Source: Oenanthe sinensis
Lineage: Eukaryota > Streptophyta > Magnoliopsida > Apiales > Apiaceae
Reading direction: 5' to 3'
DNA length: 64,000 bases
NCBI GenBank assembly: GCA_028671895.1
Contig: CM053800.1
Coordinates: forward strand, 14,777,886-14,841,885
Shown: positions 37,234 through 48,146 of the stretch, in pieces
Numbering within the stretch: position 1 is the stretch's first letter
Layout of the letters: the number at the start of each line of letters is the position of its first letter
Translations under genes and position numbers: made by a program
Notes under the pieces: generated by a model
What the model was told of the DNA's origin: nothing
Databases searched by the model: none
The model's input: only the letters and a program-made list of their open reading frames with translations

Positions 37234-37245
37234 TGGTATCAGAGC
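37234..37245 (+). promoter_or_regulatory. Element A primer binding site
   Basis: tggtatcagagc, an exact initiator tRNA-Met primer site, two bases after the 5' LTR. Confidence 0.97.
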
Positions 37246-37311
37246 AGTGCTTTTGACTGTGTTCCGTGGCCTTTTTCAGTGCCTACGAACGCGACAAAAA
37301 GTTGATCTTTT

Positions 37312-40218
37312 ATGGCGTATTTGAGTACCATTGGTTGTGGTGAAGGTCTCTCAAGTTCGAGACCTCCTTTATTCGACGGCACCAACTTTGCTACTTGGAA
37401 AACAAGATTTAGAATCTATGCTAAATCCCAAGGTGTCAAAGTGTGGATGGCTATCGAGGACGGTGTTGTTGTTCCGACTAAAGTAGTTGACGATATTGTC
37501 ATCGAAAAGAAAGTCAGTGAATACACCCGTGAAGAAGAAGAGTTAATGAACATAGCCGCGAAAGCGGAAATGGTCTTAACCAGTGCACTTGCAGAAAAAG
37601 AATACAAAAGAGTTAACAACTGCAAGTCGGCACAAGAAATGTGGAACAAATTGGTTATTACCTACGAGGGAACTATGGATATTAAAGACTCTCGAATGGA
37701 TACTCTTATCCAAGAATACGAGAACTTTAAACTCCTCGAGGGTGAAACCATCATCGATATGGAAACGAGATTTACTCGGATTATTGATGAACTTGCACAA
37801 CTCGGAAAAGCTTATTCGGTTAATGAGAAAAATCGAAGGGTGTTAAAAGCTTTACCTCCGAGTTGGAAAGTTAAAGTTACCACTATAAAAGAAATGCATA
37901 ATTTGAATGCATATACCATCGATAGTTTATTCGGCAACCTTCGTGCATACGAAGAAGACAATGCTCCGGATAAGCCTTTTCCTAAAACTGAAGAGAAGAG
38001 GAAAAGTATGGCTCTAAAAGCAATACTCATCGATGAAGATGAAAACGACGACGATTTAAACGAAGAGTTAGAAAATCTCGACGAGCAAGAAATTGCTTTA
38101 CTAACGAGACAACTCCGTCGTGTTTTACAAAGCAAAGCTCAAAGATACGGGAAAGGCTTTCTTAAATCCGGTAACCAACAACGAGTTTTCAACTCTAAGG
38201 GTAGGCCGAATTATAAGAACAATTTCACTAGTACGAGCTATGCTAAAGGCAAAAGTGTACAACAACAAGCAAATAATGCTTATAATAATAACTCGAAATT
38301 TGCGAGTAATTGTACACCAAAGCCTAAAGAGACAAATCCCGAAGAAAATGAGAATGTTTGTTTCGAATGTAAACAACCTGGTCATTTTAAAAGGGAATGT
38401 CCAAATTTGTCTAAAGGACAAATTCTTGTTGCTGAAAGTGGATGGGATTTAAGCGAGGATGAGGAAACTCCGGAGAAGAATGAAGAAATTGTTAACCTCT
38501 GCTTAATGGCAATCGGAGACGAAACTATTCCTACGGAAGCCTCCACTTCTCTACAAGAGGTAATATCTAAACCAATTTCAATTTCGTCTTATAGTAGTAA
38601 TGCTATTAAATTGTCTAAAATTGATCATTATGACATGGATATTTCTGAGCTTAGAAATCTGGTTAAAGATTTGAAAATTGGTTATGATGAATTGAATCGA
38701 AGCCATACCAAGACCAAATCCGAAAAAGACAAATATGAGGATTTGTGTCTCCAACTTCAAATAGAGGTCACTAGTTTGACCGACGTACATGTTAAAGACA
38801 TGGAGTACGTTACTAACATTCTCTCTCTTAATGAAAGCTTGAAAATCGAGACAAACGAAAAGGATGATCAAATTCGTACTCTAGTAGTCAAAAATACGTC
38901 TCTGATTCGACAAGCTGAAGAGATTGAGAATGATAAGATTCATTTAGACGAATGCAATCGTGAGCTCCACGTTGAGTTTTTAAATTTGAAAATTCAAAAC
39001 GAATCACTGATTCAAGAGAATTCTTCAAAATGCAATCGTATAAATGACCTCGAACAGTCACTTACGGGAGATCGAGAGGAAGAGCTTCATGAAGCCTTAA
39101 AAGAACAAAAATTTGACTACCAACTTCAATTGATGAGTAAAAACATCGATTATGCCAAACTTAAAAATAAGGCAGATGTTGAACTCGAAAGTCGTCAAAG
39201 ACTTGTCTCGGAATTAGAAACGATGAAGTTGGAAAGTCAAAGGCTTAAAGATGAAAACCAAAAGCTCTTATCTCTAGTCATGGACAAAGAGAATTCCTTG
39301 ATCAACAAGATTAATACCTTGGTCAAAGAAAAGGAAAATCTCGAAGTCACTTTGAAACAATTCACTAAGGGCAGTGCCATTTTAGAAAGAATGGTATTTG
39401 GTACCCGGGAATCATTTAATCGTGAAGGATTGGGTTATGAACATAATGATCTTCCTAAAAAGGAAGAGCATAAACCTAGACCTTCGATTAATGCTACACC
39501 TAAGTCACCCACACCTAAGTGTACGTATTGCAATGTAAGTGGACATACTCGTTTATATTGCAAAGCTATAGAAGGTGAACTTAAGGGGAAGTACAAATGG
39601 GTTCCTAAAGGATCAACCTCTAAAAATAGAAATGACAAGAAATTATCACAAAAGAGGAATGACCCTAAAGTGAAAGTTCAAAGTCAACCTAGGTTTTGGT
39701 ATCATCAAGAACCTATAATCCATGTACCAAGGAACATGAAAAATGTTCATCCTAACTCTAGTTTAACTAGAAAGGATAATGTTCGTCAAAATAGCTCTAA
39801 GACTCAAAATCCTATCTACAATGGTAAATCTAGTAACATAAATGCAAACATGTCTAAGAATGCAAATTATCATGCTAGATCGAGTCATATTGCTAATATG
39901 AGTCATAATGTTTATCCTAGTACTTCGAATACTCATGTTAGAATTAATAATGCGAATTACAATGCCAATGCTAATCCTAGAAATTTGATTATTACCATAT
40001 TCCCACATAGTAAGACTCATAATCATGCTAAATATAACAAATATACTCCTAGAAGAAATCCATATCATATCTCTGCTAGGAATAAAGCATCTAGAAGGTT
40101 ATATGATGATGCACAATATTATCCCATGCCTAGATTTGTTAATGCTATTTCACATATGCCTTATGATGTACTAACCCAAGGACCCCTAAGACAAAGGGGT
40201 ACCAAAAGGTTTAACTGA
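37312..40218 (+). CDS. gag: Element A Gag (capsid/nucleocapsid)
   Basis: 968 codons from the first ATG after the PBS leader. Residues 17-215 form the UBN2-type Gag region (FDGTNFATWKTRFRIY, then LIQEYENFKLLEGETI and VLKALPPSWKVKV). The first CCHC knuckle is C350-C353-H358-C363. Residues 440-690 form a long coiled coil. The second knuckle is C737-C740-H745-C750, followed by KWVPKG and a basic N/H/S-rich tail to 968. Gag assembles the particle and packages RNA. It ends in TGA (40216-40218), with pol two codons later in the same frame, so read-through, splicing or reinitiation must make Pol. It has two knuckles and a coiled coil as in Sireviruses, and no internal stop. Confidence 0.95.
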   Translation: MAYLSTIGCGEGLSSSRPPLFDGTNFATWKTRFRIYAKSQGVKVWMAIEDGVVVPTKVVDDIVIEKKVSEYTREEEELMNIAAKAEMVLTSALAEKEYKRVNNCKSAQEMWNKLVITYEGTMDIKDSRMDTLIQEYENFKLLEGETIIDMETRFTRIIDELAQLGKAYSVNEKNRRVLKALPPSWKVKVTTIKEMHNLNAYTIDSLFGNLRAYEEDNAPDKPFPKTEEKRKSMALKAILIDEDENDDDLNEELENLDEQEIALLTRQLRRVLQSKAQRYGKGFLKSGNQQRVFNSKGRPNYKNNFTSTSYAKGKSVQQQANNAYNNNSKFASNCTPKPKETNPEENENVCFECKQPGHFKRECPNLSKGQILVAESGWDLSEDEETPEKNEEIVNLCLMAIGDETIPTEASTSLQEVISKPISISSYSSNAIKLSKIDHYDMDISELRNLVKDLKIGYDELNRSHTKTKSEKDKYEDLCLQLQIEVTSLTDVHVKDMEYVTNILSLNESLKIETNEKDDQIRTLVVKNTSLIRQAEEIENDKIHLDECNRELHVEFLNLKIQNESLIQENSSKCNRINDLEQSLTGDREEELHEALKEQKFDYQLQLMSKNIDYAKLKNKADVELESRQRLVSELETMKLESQRLKDENQKLLSLVMDKENSLINKINTLVKEKENLEVTLKQFTKGSAILERMVFGTRESFNREGLGYEHNDLPKKEEHKPRPSINATPKSPTPKCTYCNVSGHTRLYCKAIEGELKGKYKWVPKGSTSKNRNDKKLSQKRNDPKVKVQSQPRFWYHQEPIIHVPRNMKNVHPNSSLTRKDNVRQNSSKTQNPIYNGKSSNINANMSKNANYHARSSHIANMSHNVYPSTSNTHVRINNANYNANANPRNLIITIFPHSKTHNHAKYNKYTPRRNPYHISARNKASRRLYDDAQYYPMPRFVNAISHMPYDVLTQGPLRQRGTKRFN

Positions 40219-40232
40219 TCTGTTATGCAGGT
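40216..40232 (+). other. Element A gag-pol junction
   Basis: gag TGA, then tctgtt, then ATGCAG|GT. gag and pol share one frame. The motif ttaactgatctgttatgcag resembles a plant 3' splice site (branch-like ctgat, tgcag end). Elements B (28232-28213) and D (63960-63981) also have ...tgcagg just after the gag stop. Confidence 0.6.
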
Positions 40233-43200
40233 ATGCCTTACTGCTAAGAAAGATGTGTGGTATCTTGATAGTGGGTGTTCCCGACATATGACTGGCAATA
40301 AGTCATTGTTGAACAACATGAGAAAGGTAGCCGCAGGAAGTGTAACCTTTGGAGATAGCAGTAAGGGTGACATCGTTGGCATTGGAGATATTGGAAATGA
40401 ACGATTTAAAATATCAAACGTACAATTAGTCACGGGACTAAAATACAATTTGTTATCTATAAGTCAACTATGTGATAATGGTTGCAAAGTCGTTTTTCGT
40501 TCATCACATTGTTCTATTTACAATGTAGACGGAAGACTGGCTCTAAATTGTCCACGTGATAAAAATGTATATACGTGTGACACTACGAAATATGAGAATG
40601 TATGTTTGGTTTCCATTAATGAGGATCCATGGTTATGGCATCGTAGGTTGGGCCATGTTAACATGAAACTCATTAAAACTATATGTTCGAAAGAACATGT
40701 ACGTGGATTACCGAAACTCAATTTCGTTAAAGATCATATATGTGAAGCTTGTGAAATTGGCAAACAAATTCGAGCATCTCACAAAGCCAAATTCATGGTG
40801 TCTACTTTTAGACCACTTGAGCTATTACATATGGATCTTATCGGACCGGTCCCAGTACAAAGTCTTGGAGGAAGCCAATACACCCTCGTGGTAGTTGATG
40901 ACTACTCTCGATTTACATGGACTGAGTTTCTAAAATCAAAGAGTGATGCATTTGAATCATTTGCCGCTCTTTGCAAACGCATACAAAATCAACAAAATGA
41001 ATCGATCATCTATATAAGGACTGATCATGGGAAGGAATTCGAGAATTCAAAATTTGTTGAGTTTTGTGAAGCGTATGGTATTACTCACAACTTTTCTGCA
41101 CCTTATACACCTCAATCAAATGGGGTAGTTGAAAGGAAAAACAGAACGTTGCAAGAAATGGCAAACACTATGCTTAATGAATATCGTCGACCAAAATATT
41201 TTTGGGCCGAAGCTATGTCTACTGCTTGCCATGTTCTTAATAGAGTATTATTACGACCTATCAAAATGAAAACTCCTTATGAGCTCTATTTTGGTAAAAC
41301 TCCTAAGCTTAATTACTTCAAAGTTTTTGGAAGTAAATGCTATATCATGAATACCAAAGATTATTTAACGAAATTTGACCCAAAATCTGGAGAGGGCATT
41401 TTTCTAGGATATTCTGTGAATAGCAAAGCTTATCGAGTATTTAATCTTAGTACTTTGGTTGTGGAAGAATCAATGAATGTTGCATTCGATGAATCTAAAC
41501 CAAACTCAAAGTTTAAAGATTTGATAGAAGAGGAACCAGATTCAAATGGTCATATTCCAAGTGATGTTGAAAATGTTATTCGACAAATTGGAAATATGAA
41601 TCTTGAACCTACAATCTCAAAGAATCCTCTGGAAAAAGATGAGAACGAACTTGAATTGCCTATGGAAATACCATTGCTTAAAAATCATCCGATAGACTAT
41701 GTCTTAGGGGATTTAACTAAAGGTGTTCAAACTCGTGCTCAAGTTCAAAACATTGTGAGTCATATGGCCTTTCTATCACAAATAGAACCCAAAACCGCAA
41801 AGGAAGCTTTATTGGATGAGGATTGGATTTTTGCCATGCAAGAAGAATTAAACCAATTCTCTCATAATAAAGTTTGGGAACTAGTTCCACAACCCCCTGA
41901 TACTTCCATTATTGGAACAAAGTGGGTCTTTCGTAACAAGTTAGACGAAAGTGGAACAGTGGTAAGAAATAAAGCACGTTTGGTTGCTCAAGGCTATACT
42001 CAAATGGAAGGAATAGATTTTGATGAAACCTATGCTCCCGTGGCTCGAATTGAATCAATTCGAATGTTTTTAGCCTTCGCGTGTCATAGAGGTTTCAAAG
42101 TCTATCAAATGGATGTTAAATCTGCTTTCCTTAATGGTGTCTTAGAAGAGGAAGTATATGTAAGACAACCACCTGGATTTGAAGATCATTTACATCCTGA
42201 GTATGTGTACAAATTGTACAAAGCCTTATACGGGTTAAAGCAAGCTCCTAGAGCTTGGTATGAGAGGTTAAGCAAATTCCTTATTGAAAATGGTTTCAAA
42301 ATAGGAGTTGTTGATACCACTCTCTTTACGAAGTATGAAAATGATGACATCTTGCTCGTTCAAATTTATGTAGATGATATTATATTTGGTTCTACCAAAG
42401 AATCTCTATGTAAGGAATTCTCAGATATTATGAGTAAAGAATTTGAAATGAGCATGATGGGGGAATTAAATTTCTTTTTAGGATTGCAAATTAAGCAATC
42501 CGATGAAGGCATTCATATTTCACAATCGAAATATTGCAAGGAAATGCTAAAGAAATTTGAGATGGAAAACTGTAAAACCATCAGTACCCCTATGTCACCT
42601 GCTTTAAAGATGACTGAAGATCCTAGTGGTATCTCTGTGGATACAAAGAAATATCGAGGAATGATTGGCAGTCTTCTTTATATTACTGCAAGTAGGCCTG
42701 ACATACAGTTTAGTGTGTGTAAGTGTGCCCGTTTTCAAGTCAACCCTAAGGAATCTCATGTGTCTGCTGTAAAGCGGATATTCAGATATCTTAAAGGGAC
42801 CACTGATATGGGTCTATGGTATCCAAAAGGACAACCATTTGACCTAGTGTGCTTTTCTGATTCGGATTATGCCGGACACTTGATTGACAGAAAAAGTACA
42901 AGTGGTACTTGTCAGTTTCTAGGTGGATGTCTAGTTTCTTGGTTTTCTAAGAAACAGAATTCTGTGTCTATATCCACTACAGAAGCTGAATATATAGCAG
43001 CTGCAAAATGTTGTGCTCAAATCCTCTGGATGAAGCAAACACTAGCTGACTACACTGTGAAATTTGATGCAGTGTCAATTCAGTGTGATAATATAAGTGC
43101 AATAAATTTGAGTAAAAATTCTGTGTTGCACTCATTATCAAAACACATAGATATCCGACATCATTTTTTAAGAGATCATGTCTCTAAAGGCAATATTAAG

Positions 43201-43314
43201 ATGGTATATATTGATACTGAACATAATATTGCGGATATCTTTACAAAACCTTTGAGCTCCGATAGATTCAATAAACTCCGTCTGGAGTTAGGAATGCTAG
43301 TGTGCCCAAAGTAA
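40225..43314 (+). CDS. pol: Element A Pol polyprotein (protease, integrase, RT, RNase H)
   Basis: 1029 codons, uninterrupted. Protease motif D15-S16-G17 (LDSGC). Integrase zinc site H139, H144, C173, C176; catalytic triad D204 (HMDLIGP), D267 (RTDHGKEF) and E303 (GVVERKNR), with 35 residues between the last two. The integrase C-terminal part includes KVFGSKCYIM and FLGYS. Reverse transcriptase runs about 540-790, with D630 (QMDVKSAFLNG) and Y715-V-D-D-I. RNase H has D879/D881 (FSDSDYAG), E922 (TEAEY), D955 (QCDN) and D976 (HIDIRHH). It ends near ADIFTKPL...ELGMLVCPK. PR-INT-RT-RH order defines Ty1/copia. DHGKEF instead of the usual DNGTEF is a small deviation beside the catalytic Asp. All catalytic residues are present. 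The ATG at 40225 is the first possible start; in practice it may be made as Gag-Pol. Confidence 0.96.
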   Translation: MQVCLTAKKDVWYLDSGCSRHMTGNKSLLNNMRKVAAGSVTFGDSSKGDIVGIGDIGNERFKISNVQLVTGLKYNLLSISQLCDNGCKVVFRSSHCSIYNVDGRLALNCPRDKNVYTCDTTKYENVCLVSINEDPWLWHRRLGHVNMKLIKTICSKEHVRGLPKLNFVKDHICEACEIGKQIRASHKAKFMVSTFRPLELLHMDLIGPVPVQSLGGSQYTLVVVDDYSRFTWTEFLKSKSDAFESFAALCKRIQNQQNESIIYIRTDHGKEFENSKFVEFCEAYGITHNFSAPYTPQSNGVVERKNRTLQEMANTMLNEYRRPKYFWAEAMSTACHVLNRVLLRPIKMKTPYELYFGKTPKLNYFKVFGSKCYIMNTKDYLTKFDPKSGEGIFLGYSVNSKAYRVFNLSTLVVEESMNVAFDESKPNSKFKDLIEEEPDSNGHIPSDVENVIRQIGNMNLEPTISKNPLEKDENELELPMEIPLLKNHPIDYVLGDLTKGVQTRAQVQNIVSHMAFLSQIEPKTAKEALLDEDWIFAMQEELNQFSHNKVWELVPQPPDTSIIGTKWVFRNKLDESGTVVRNKARLVAQGYTQMEGIDFDETYAPVARIESIRMFLAFACHRGFKVYQMDVKSAFLNGVLEEEVYVRQPPGFEDHLHPEYVYKLYKALYGLKQAPRAWYERLSKFLIENGFKIGVVDTTLFTKYENDDILLVQIYVDDIIFGSTKESLCKEFSDIMSKEFEMSMMGELNFFLGLQIKQSDEGIHISQSKYCKEMLKKFEMENCKTISTPMSPALKMTEDPSGISVDTKKYRGMIGSLLYITASRPDIQFSVCKCARFQVNPKESHVSAVKRIFRYLKGTTDMGLWYPKGQPFDLVCFSDSDYAGHLIDRKSTSGTCQFLGGCLVSWFSKKQNSVSISTTEAEYIAAAKCCAQILWMKQTLADYTVKFDAVSIQCDNISAINLSKNSVLHSLSKHIDIRHHFLRDHVSKGNIKMVYIDTEHNIADIFTKPLSSDRFNKLRLELGMLVCPK

Positions 43315-46300
43315 AGACACTGAGTGTCTCTAATTTTGTTGAATTAATTTTCAGTGAAATTTGCTCCGCTTGTGGTTAAGGTTATTATTTGACCGGATTT
43401 CGAGGTGAAATTCAGATTTGTCAATAATGACGTTGATTATAAGTTGTTCAAGCTTTATTGTGAAATTAAGCTCAATAAAATAATATTGATTAACACAGCT
43501 ATGGATTGGCCTTGGAATACTTCGTATTTCAAAACTCGGAAAAATAGTGAGTGTTAATCAATATGTCCCAAGAAATATTTTTATCTAATGGAAATTTAAA
43601 AATAAATTTCTTTGCTTATAAAAATATCCTTCTTGGTAATTAATTATTTTATAACAATTAATTACACTTCTTGATGTAATTAAAATTGTAAAATAATTTT
43701 ATATTAGACATATTATTTTATGCAAATTAATTACAAAATTTTGTAATTAAAAGTATAAAATTTATGCAAAATTGAAATTGTTATAATATAATTTTTATTA
43801 TGTTAAATACAATTTTAAATTAATTTAACTCTTGATTAATCTCAGCTGTTGGATCAATTGAAAGTTAAATCCAGGCCTTACATTTTGTTAATACAAATAG
43901 AAAACATTTTGTTTCTTTTTAATCAATCAGCCGTACTGTTCTTCACTAAAATCTGATTCCTTCGAAACCCTAGTTTTCGGGGATCAAAATTGCATCAAAC
44001 CATGAGTTTTCTATCTGATTCATTCATGAACTCATGTTCTTCGTGTTCTAAGCTTTCATTTGATACCCACTTTGTCATCAAATAAGTCCAAATTCTTCAA
44101 GGGCCATAAACCCTAATTGCTTTACCTCCAACTCTATGAATTTGACGGATGATGGATTCAATCGATCCGCAGCAGTATATTTTGCATCAGCCCATACTAG
44201 AGTCTACACAAGGATCATCAATCAAGCACTAATTTGAGGGCTTTCTCAAACCCTATTTGACAGCTACGTGTGTTGCCTAGTGCAAGATGGTTCGATGATG
44301 ATATTCAAGGCTATTCACAAATCTTACTACAAGAAACTTGGACAAGCTCATCACTCATATCTCAATCTCGTTTGATTGTTACTGGTGTATTGCATATTTG
44401 TAAGTAATCGAATGATTCTCAACACGCACTAACTGTTTGTGTACGAGTCCTGCAGGTACAATCATTGAAGGAAGCTAACTCGGAGAAAAATAAAACAAAT
44501 ACTGAGTCACTTCAAGTCAGCTTAGTGTGGATCATTCTTGTTTATATTAATGAAGTGAGGATGATAATTGATAAGTCCAGTAAGGTTTCACTGTGTGTAT
44601 AAACACCACAGTGCTGGTATGATCCTAAAATCATCAAATTTCATATCCTCTGTGGCTTTCCTACTTATCTGGTAACTGTTAAAATCTTACTCTTGATGAG
44701 TGTCTGCTAATTTAGTAGATATGTGATTAGTGTATGTCGTTCATGATTGAGTTTCTCATATCAAATGCTTAAGTTGAAATAACTGCTACTTGCAATTTGA
44801 GGTATGTGAACTGTCAAATATGTTGTGCTATAGGGTCTGCAGTATCATAGAAATAAAGCATATCTGTGTACTTGATTAAAATCTCTCTGCTAATTGAGGT
44901 TGTTAGAATAGATTCCATATCTTGTATGAGATTGTTTGAAAAGTCTTCTGTTGATGCTTCACACTAGGACACTATGAGCACATACATGCCCTGAGATTAT
45001 GGACTGCCTGGAATGTCATAAGAGCATTCCTTGATCTGTTCCCAGTTCAAACGGCCACAAATAGCATCATTTGCATTTCTATTTTGTAATTGATTAATTT
45101 GTTGTAAGGTTTTAGCATAACTCTGGGAGTGGTAAATGAATTGCTTAAATTGCAAAATTGATTTCCTGCATCTTGAAGAATTTCTCTGAGCTTTATGTGC
45201 AATCTAGATAGAAATTATGATTAATTGGGAAAGTTTTGCCATAATTGTCACTATGTGTATTGTTGCTGATATTATTTTTGATAAAGAAAAAGGTCCAATT
45301 ATATGTTTTTATGGGATTTCAATGTACACCTTTGCAATCTGCAACCTACTCTCCTTTATGTCCTTCATTAAGATGTACTTGTGCTAGAATTGGTGCATGC
45401 CTACATTATTTGTGAAATTTGTTACCATGAATTAATTGAACCTGCTTCTGTGTATTCCATAAAGTTCATACTTATTTGAATTAACTCTGAGTTTGCTCTC
45501 TTAATGATTAACTGATGATTCCCTGCTTAGTATGAAAACTTTAAGGGCAGTTGTTCTCTTGTTCACACCTACTTGCTAATATGCACTTAAGTCTGTGAGA
45601 CTAAATATAACTGATGCCTATATGAAAACTGCTGATAGATTTGATTACCTTAATTTTTGCCCTGTGCTTAATTGATCACATGCTCAGCTCATTTAAAGTG
45701 TCACTAATTGAAGCATTCATGCTCCTTTTGTCACAATAACTACAGTCAAATTGCCATGTTAATGAATAGTTTTAAGCATGATTTGTTTGTGTGACTGATC
45801 TTAACTGTTGGAATATGCATGATTATATGGAATATGGATGATTAACATGTCTTATTTCATTCTGGTAGGTAGTTACATGTGTAATCAAAATTCTAGTCCA
45901 TAACATGCTTGATTTGTAAAAATTTAATGTCATCAGTTGCTTTGATTACTATAATTCTCAAGACTGCAGCATATTGTAAAGTCTGGCACATTTTTAATTG
46001 CTTTGTGTTTTCTTAAGAAGTATTGCTATACCTTTCTTGGTAGTTAGGTAATATTTTTTTTTGACACATAATCATGAATTTTATTGATAAAATGACCTGT
46101 AGCATGCTTGCCCTGCAGAATTAAATGTCATCTGCTACCTTAACTAGTACACCTTTATTTGCAGCAATTTGTGAAGCATGAGATAATTGTTTATTTGCTA
46201 ATACTGGCATGAGTACAGTGGGGTTATAGTTGGTGATAAGAAGTCCTGATTCTCATTAAATGAGCATGGTGTATGAATTACAGACTGTTGTCCTTCTTGA

Positions 46301-46655
46301 TTTAACTGTCACTGTTTGATGTACTTTAGAGTGATTATTTGATTGAAATCTAGTACTTTCCTGCAGATTGGATATCTTTTTATGCTTTATGTCAAATTTC
46401 CTGGCAGGTTGATAGAGTCTATACTATATATTATACTATTTGTGCAGAACCTGTGACTCTATAACTGATACTTGCCTAGTTTAGACTGCTGCATTTTGCT
46501 GAACTATGTTCTATTTGCCACACACTTGTCTGTTCATTATTAAGCCATGCAGTCTCATTGTGTAATATCAGATATATGCAATATATGTATACATATGTGT
46601 GTCTGTGAGTACATGAATTCATTTGTATGTTTGCCTGCACCTTAACTGATTCTAC
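43315..46655 (+). other. Element A spacer between pol and the envelope-like ORF
   Basis: 3.3 kb without a credible ORF in any frame. The pol stop is TAA followed by AGA, so it does not show the TAG-CAR-YYA read-through context described for SIRE1. The third ORF would therefore need its own promoter or a spliced RNA. Possible splice-like tgcaggt contexts occur at about 44452. I see no internal promoter with confidence. Confidence 0.6.
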
Positions 46656-48146
46656 ATGCATATATACCCCTCATTCCTTGTTTATGTTACTGCACTCTTA
46701 AACACTTGTGTCTTCTTGCTCTTAAATACTTGTCTGCACTTATTCTTTGCCTTAAATTTCCTCTGTGTGCATTCAATGGAGTCTGCCAGTAATCTAGTAA
46801 ACACTACTCTGTGTCTTGGCAATGTTTCTTCCACCACAGTTCCTTCCACTTCTAAAAATAGAAATAGGAAGAAACCAAGAAAGCAAGTAAATCCTGTGTC
46901 CACCTACACTAATCCAATCTCTAGGTCTATCAAAACCCAAATGCAACCAGGGTGTCTGATTCATTTAGATAAAAGAACTGAGCTTTACCAAATGTTTGCC
47001 AAATCCAATTGGGAACCCATGCTCTATTATCCTAATCGAAGGGTTCTTCCTAACATGGTGACTGAGTTCTACAATAATATGAATGTGAGGTATGGAGCTG
47101 GTGATGTTGTCTTTATCACATCTGTGGTAAATGGCAAGGCATTGCTACTTGATCACATAGAATTGTGTAAAGCCTTGAAACTAAGCCAAAAACTTCTGAA
47201 CCTAGCCAATATTGACATCACAAAAGAGTTTGTTTTTAACAAAATGGAACTCAAACTATTCCTATCTGTCTTTTGTGAAGTAGAAGTACCTCATAACTTG
47301 TTTGTAGAAGATAAAGGTGTGTCTTATGAGCATTTTTCCCCTATATTCCAAAACTTGGCATTGATCATGAGAGGTAACATTTTTCCTAGTACTTCTGGTG
47401 ACAAGTTAATGACATTTGCTGAAATTAAGCTAATGTATAAACTTGCCAGTCAGAAAGTTACTTTCAATATCACTTATGTTATTTTGCTTCAAATGATCAA
47501 TGGATTCAAGAATGGATTTATGCTCTATGGACTACTCTTAACCAAAGTTTTTGAGTATTTCAAGCTTAATGTCAATCAACTGCCTCATTTTCAAGTTGCA
47601 AGTACCATTTCTGATAGGGCTATAAGAACAGTCATACCCCTTCCTGGATTCTCAGGTCCTCCACCACCTTCAGTGATCAATCTTGACACTGATGATGCTA
47701 TAGTTCCTGCCATTCCTGCAATTCCAAACACTAACCCTGTCATTCCCAACCTTACTTCTATCACAGCCCTTGAAAAACAACTCTTGAACCTTCAAGAAAG
47801 TCATGCCAACCTTGAAGTCTTGTGTAAAATTCTTCAAACTAATATCAAAGCTTTGACTGAAAAGCTTGAATCAACTGAAACAAAGGTAGGTGTACTAATT
47901 TCCATTCTTGGAAACTCAGTGTCTAGGGCTGGTAGACTTGAGGATGGATTGTCCCAACTGATAACAACCCAACTAGGTTTGATGGACATCCCATTTCTAC
48001 CCCTTATGGAAGAACCACATGATGACCAACCTGTGATGGCACTAGGTACTGAAGGGCCAGTAATTGTTGATGAAGTGAAGGATATGGACACAGATGCTGT
48101 CAATGATGCAATCCCAGAGAAATCTGAGTTTGAAAACATGGCATAA
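46656..48146 (+). CDS. Element A envelope-like third ORF
   Basis: 496 codons from the upstream ATG at 46656; a second ATG at 46776 (residue 41, MESASNLV) gives 456 residues and is an equally likely start. Residues 8-38 are strongly hydrophobic and could be a signal or membrane segment, or untranslated leader. Residues 68-78 are basic (KNRNRKKPRKQ). Residues 95-320 form a globular region with KSNWEPMLYYPNR and LLQMINGFKNGFMLYGLLLT. Residues 325-367 are P-rich, 369-417 a coiled coil, and the tail is acidic. Location after pol plus a C-terminal coiled coil fits the Sirevirus envelope-like ORF. An actual envelope role is unproven. The frame is fully open. Confidence 0.8.
   Translation: MHIYPSFLVYVTALLNTCVFLLLNTCLHLFFALNFLCVHSMESASNLVNTTLCLGNVSSTTVPSTSKNRNRKKPRKQVNPVSTYTNPISRSIKTQMQPGCLIHLDKRTELYQMFAKSNWEPMLYYPNRRVLPNMVTEFYNNMNVRYGAGDVVFITSVVNGKALLLDHIELCKALKLSQKLLNLANIDITKEFVFNKMELKLFLSVFCEVEVPHNLFVEDKGVSYEHFSPIFQNLALIMRGNIFPSTSGDKLMTFAEIKLMYKLASQKVTFNITYVILLQMINGFKNGFMLYGLLLTKVFEYFKLNVNQLPHFQVASTISDRAIRTVIPLPGFSGPPPPSVINLDTDDAIVPAIPAIPNTNPVIPNLTSITALEKQLLNLQESHANLEVLCKILQTNIKALTEKLESTETKVGVLISILGNSVSRAGRLEDGLSQLITTQLGLMDIPFLPLMEEPHDDQPVMALGTEGPVIVDEVKDMDTDAVNDAIPEKSEFENMA

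Noticed and set aside
37234..37245. tRNA gene near the tggtatcagagc sites
   Set aside because: Only the 12-base primer complement is present; no cloverleaf or internal promoter boxes. The same applies at 21777, 59314 and 61472.
37416..40068. Minus-strand open stretches of 60-107 codons opposite gag and pol of A
   Set aside because: They are shadows of the long plus-strand frames with matching codon structure. No independent support.
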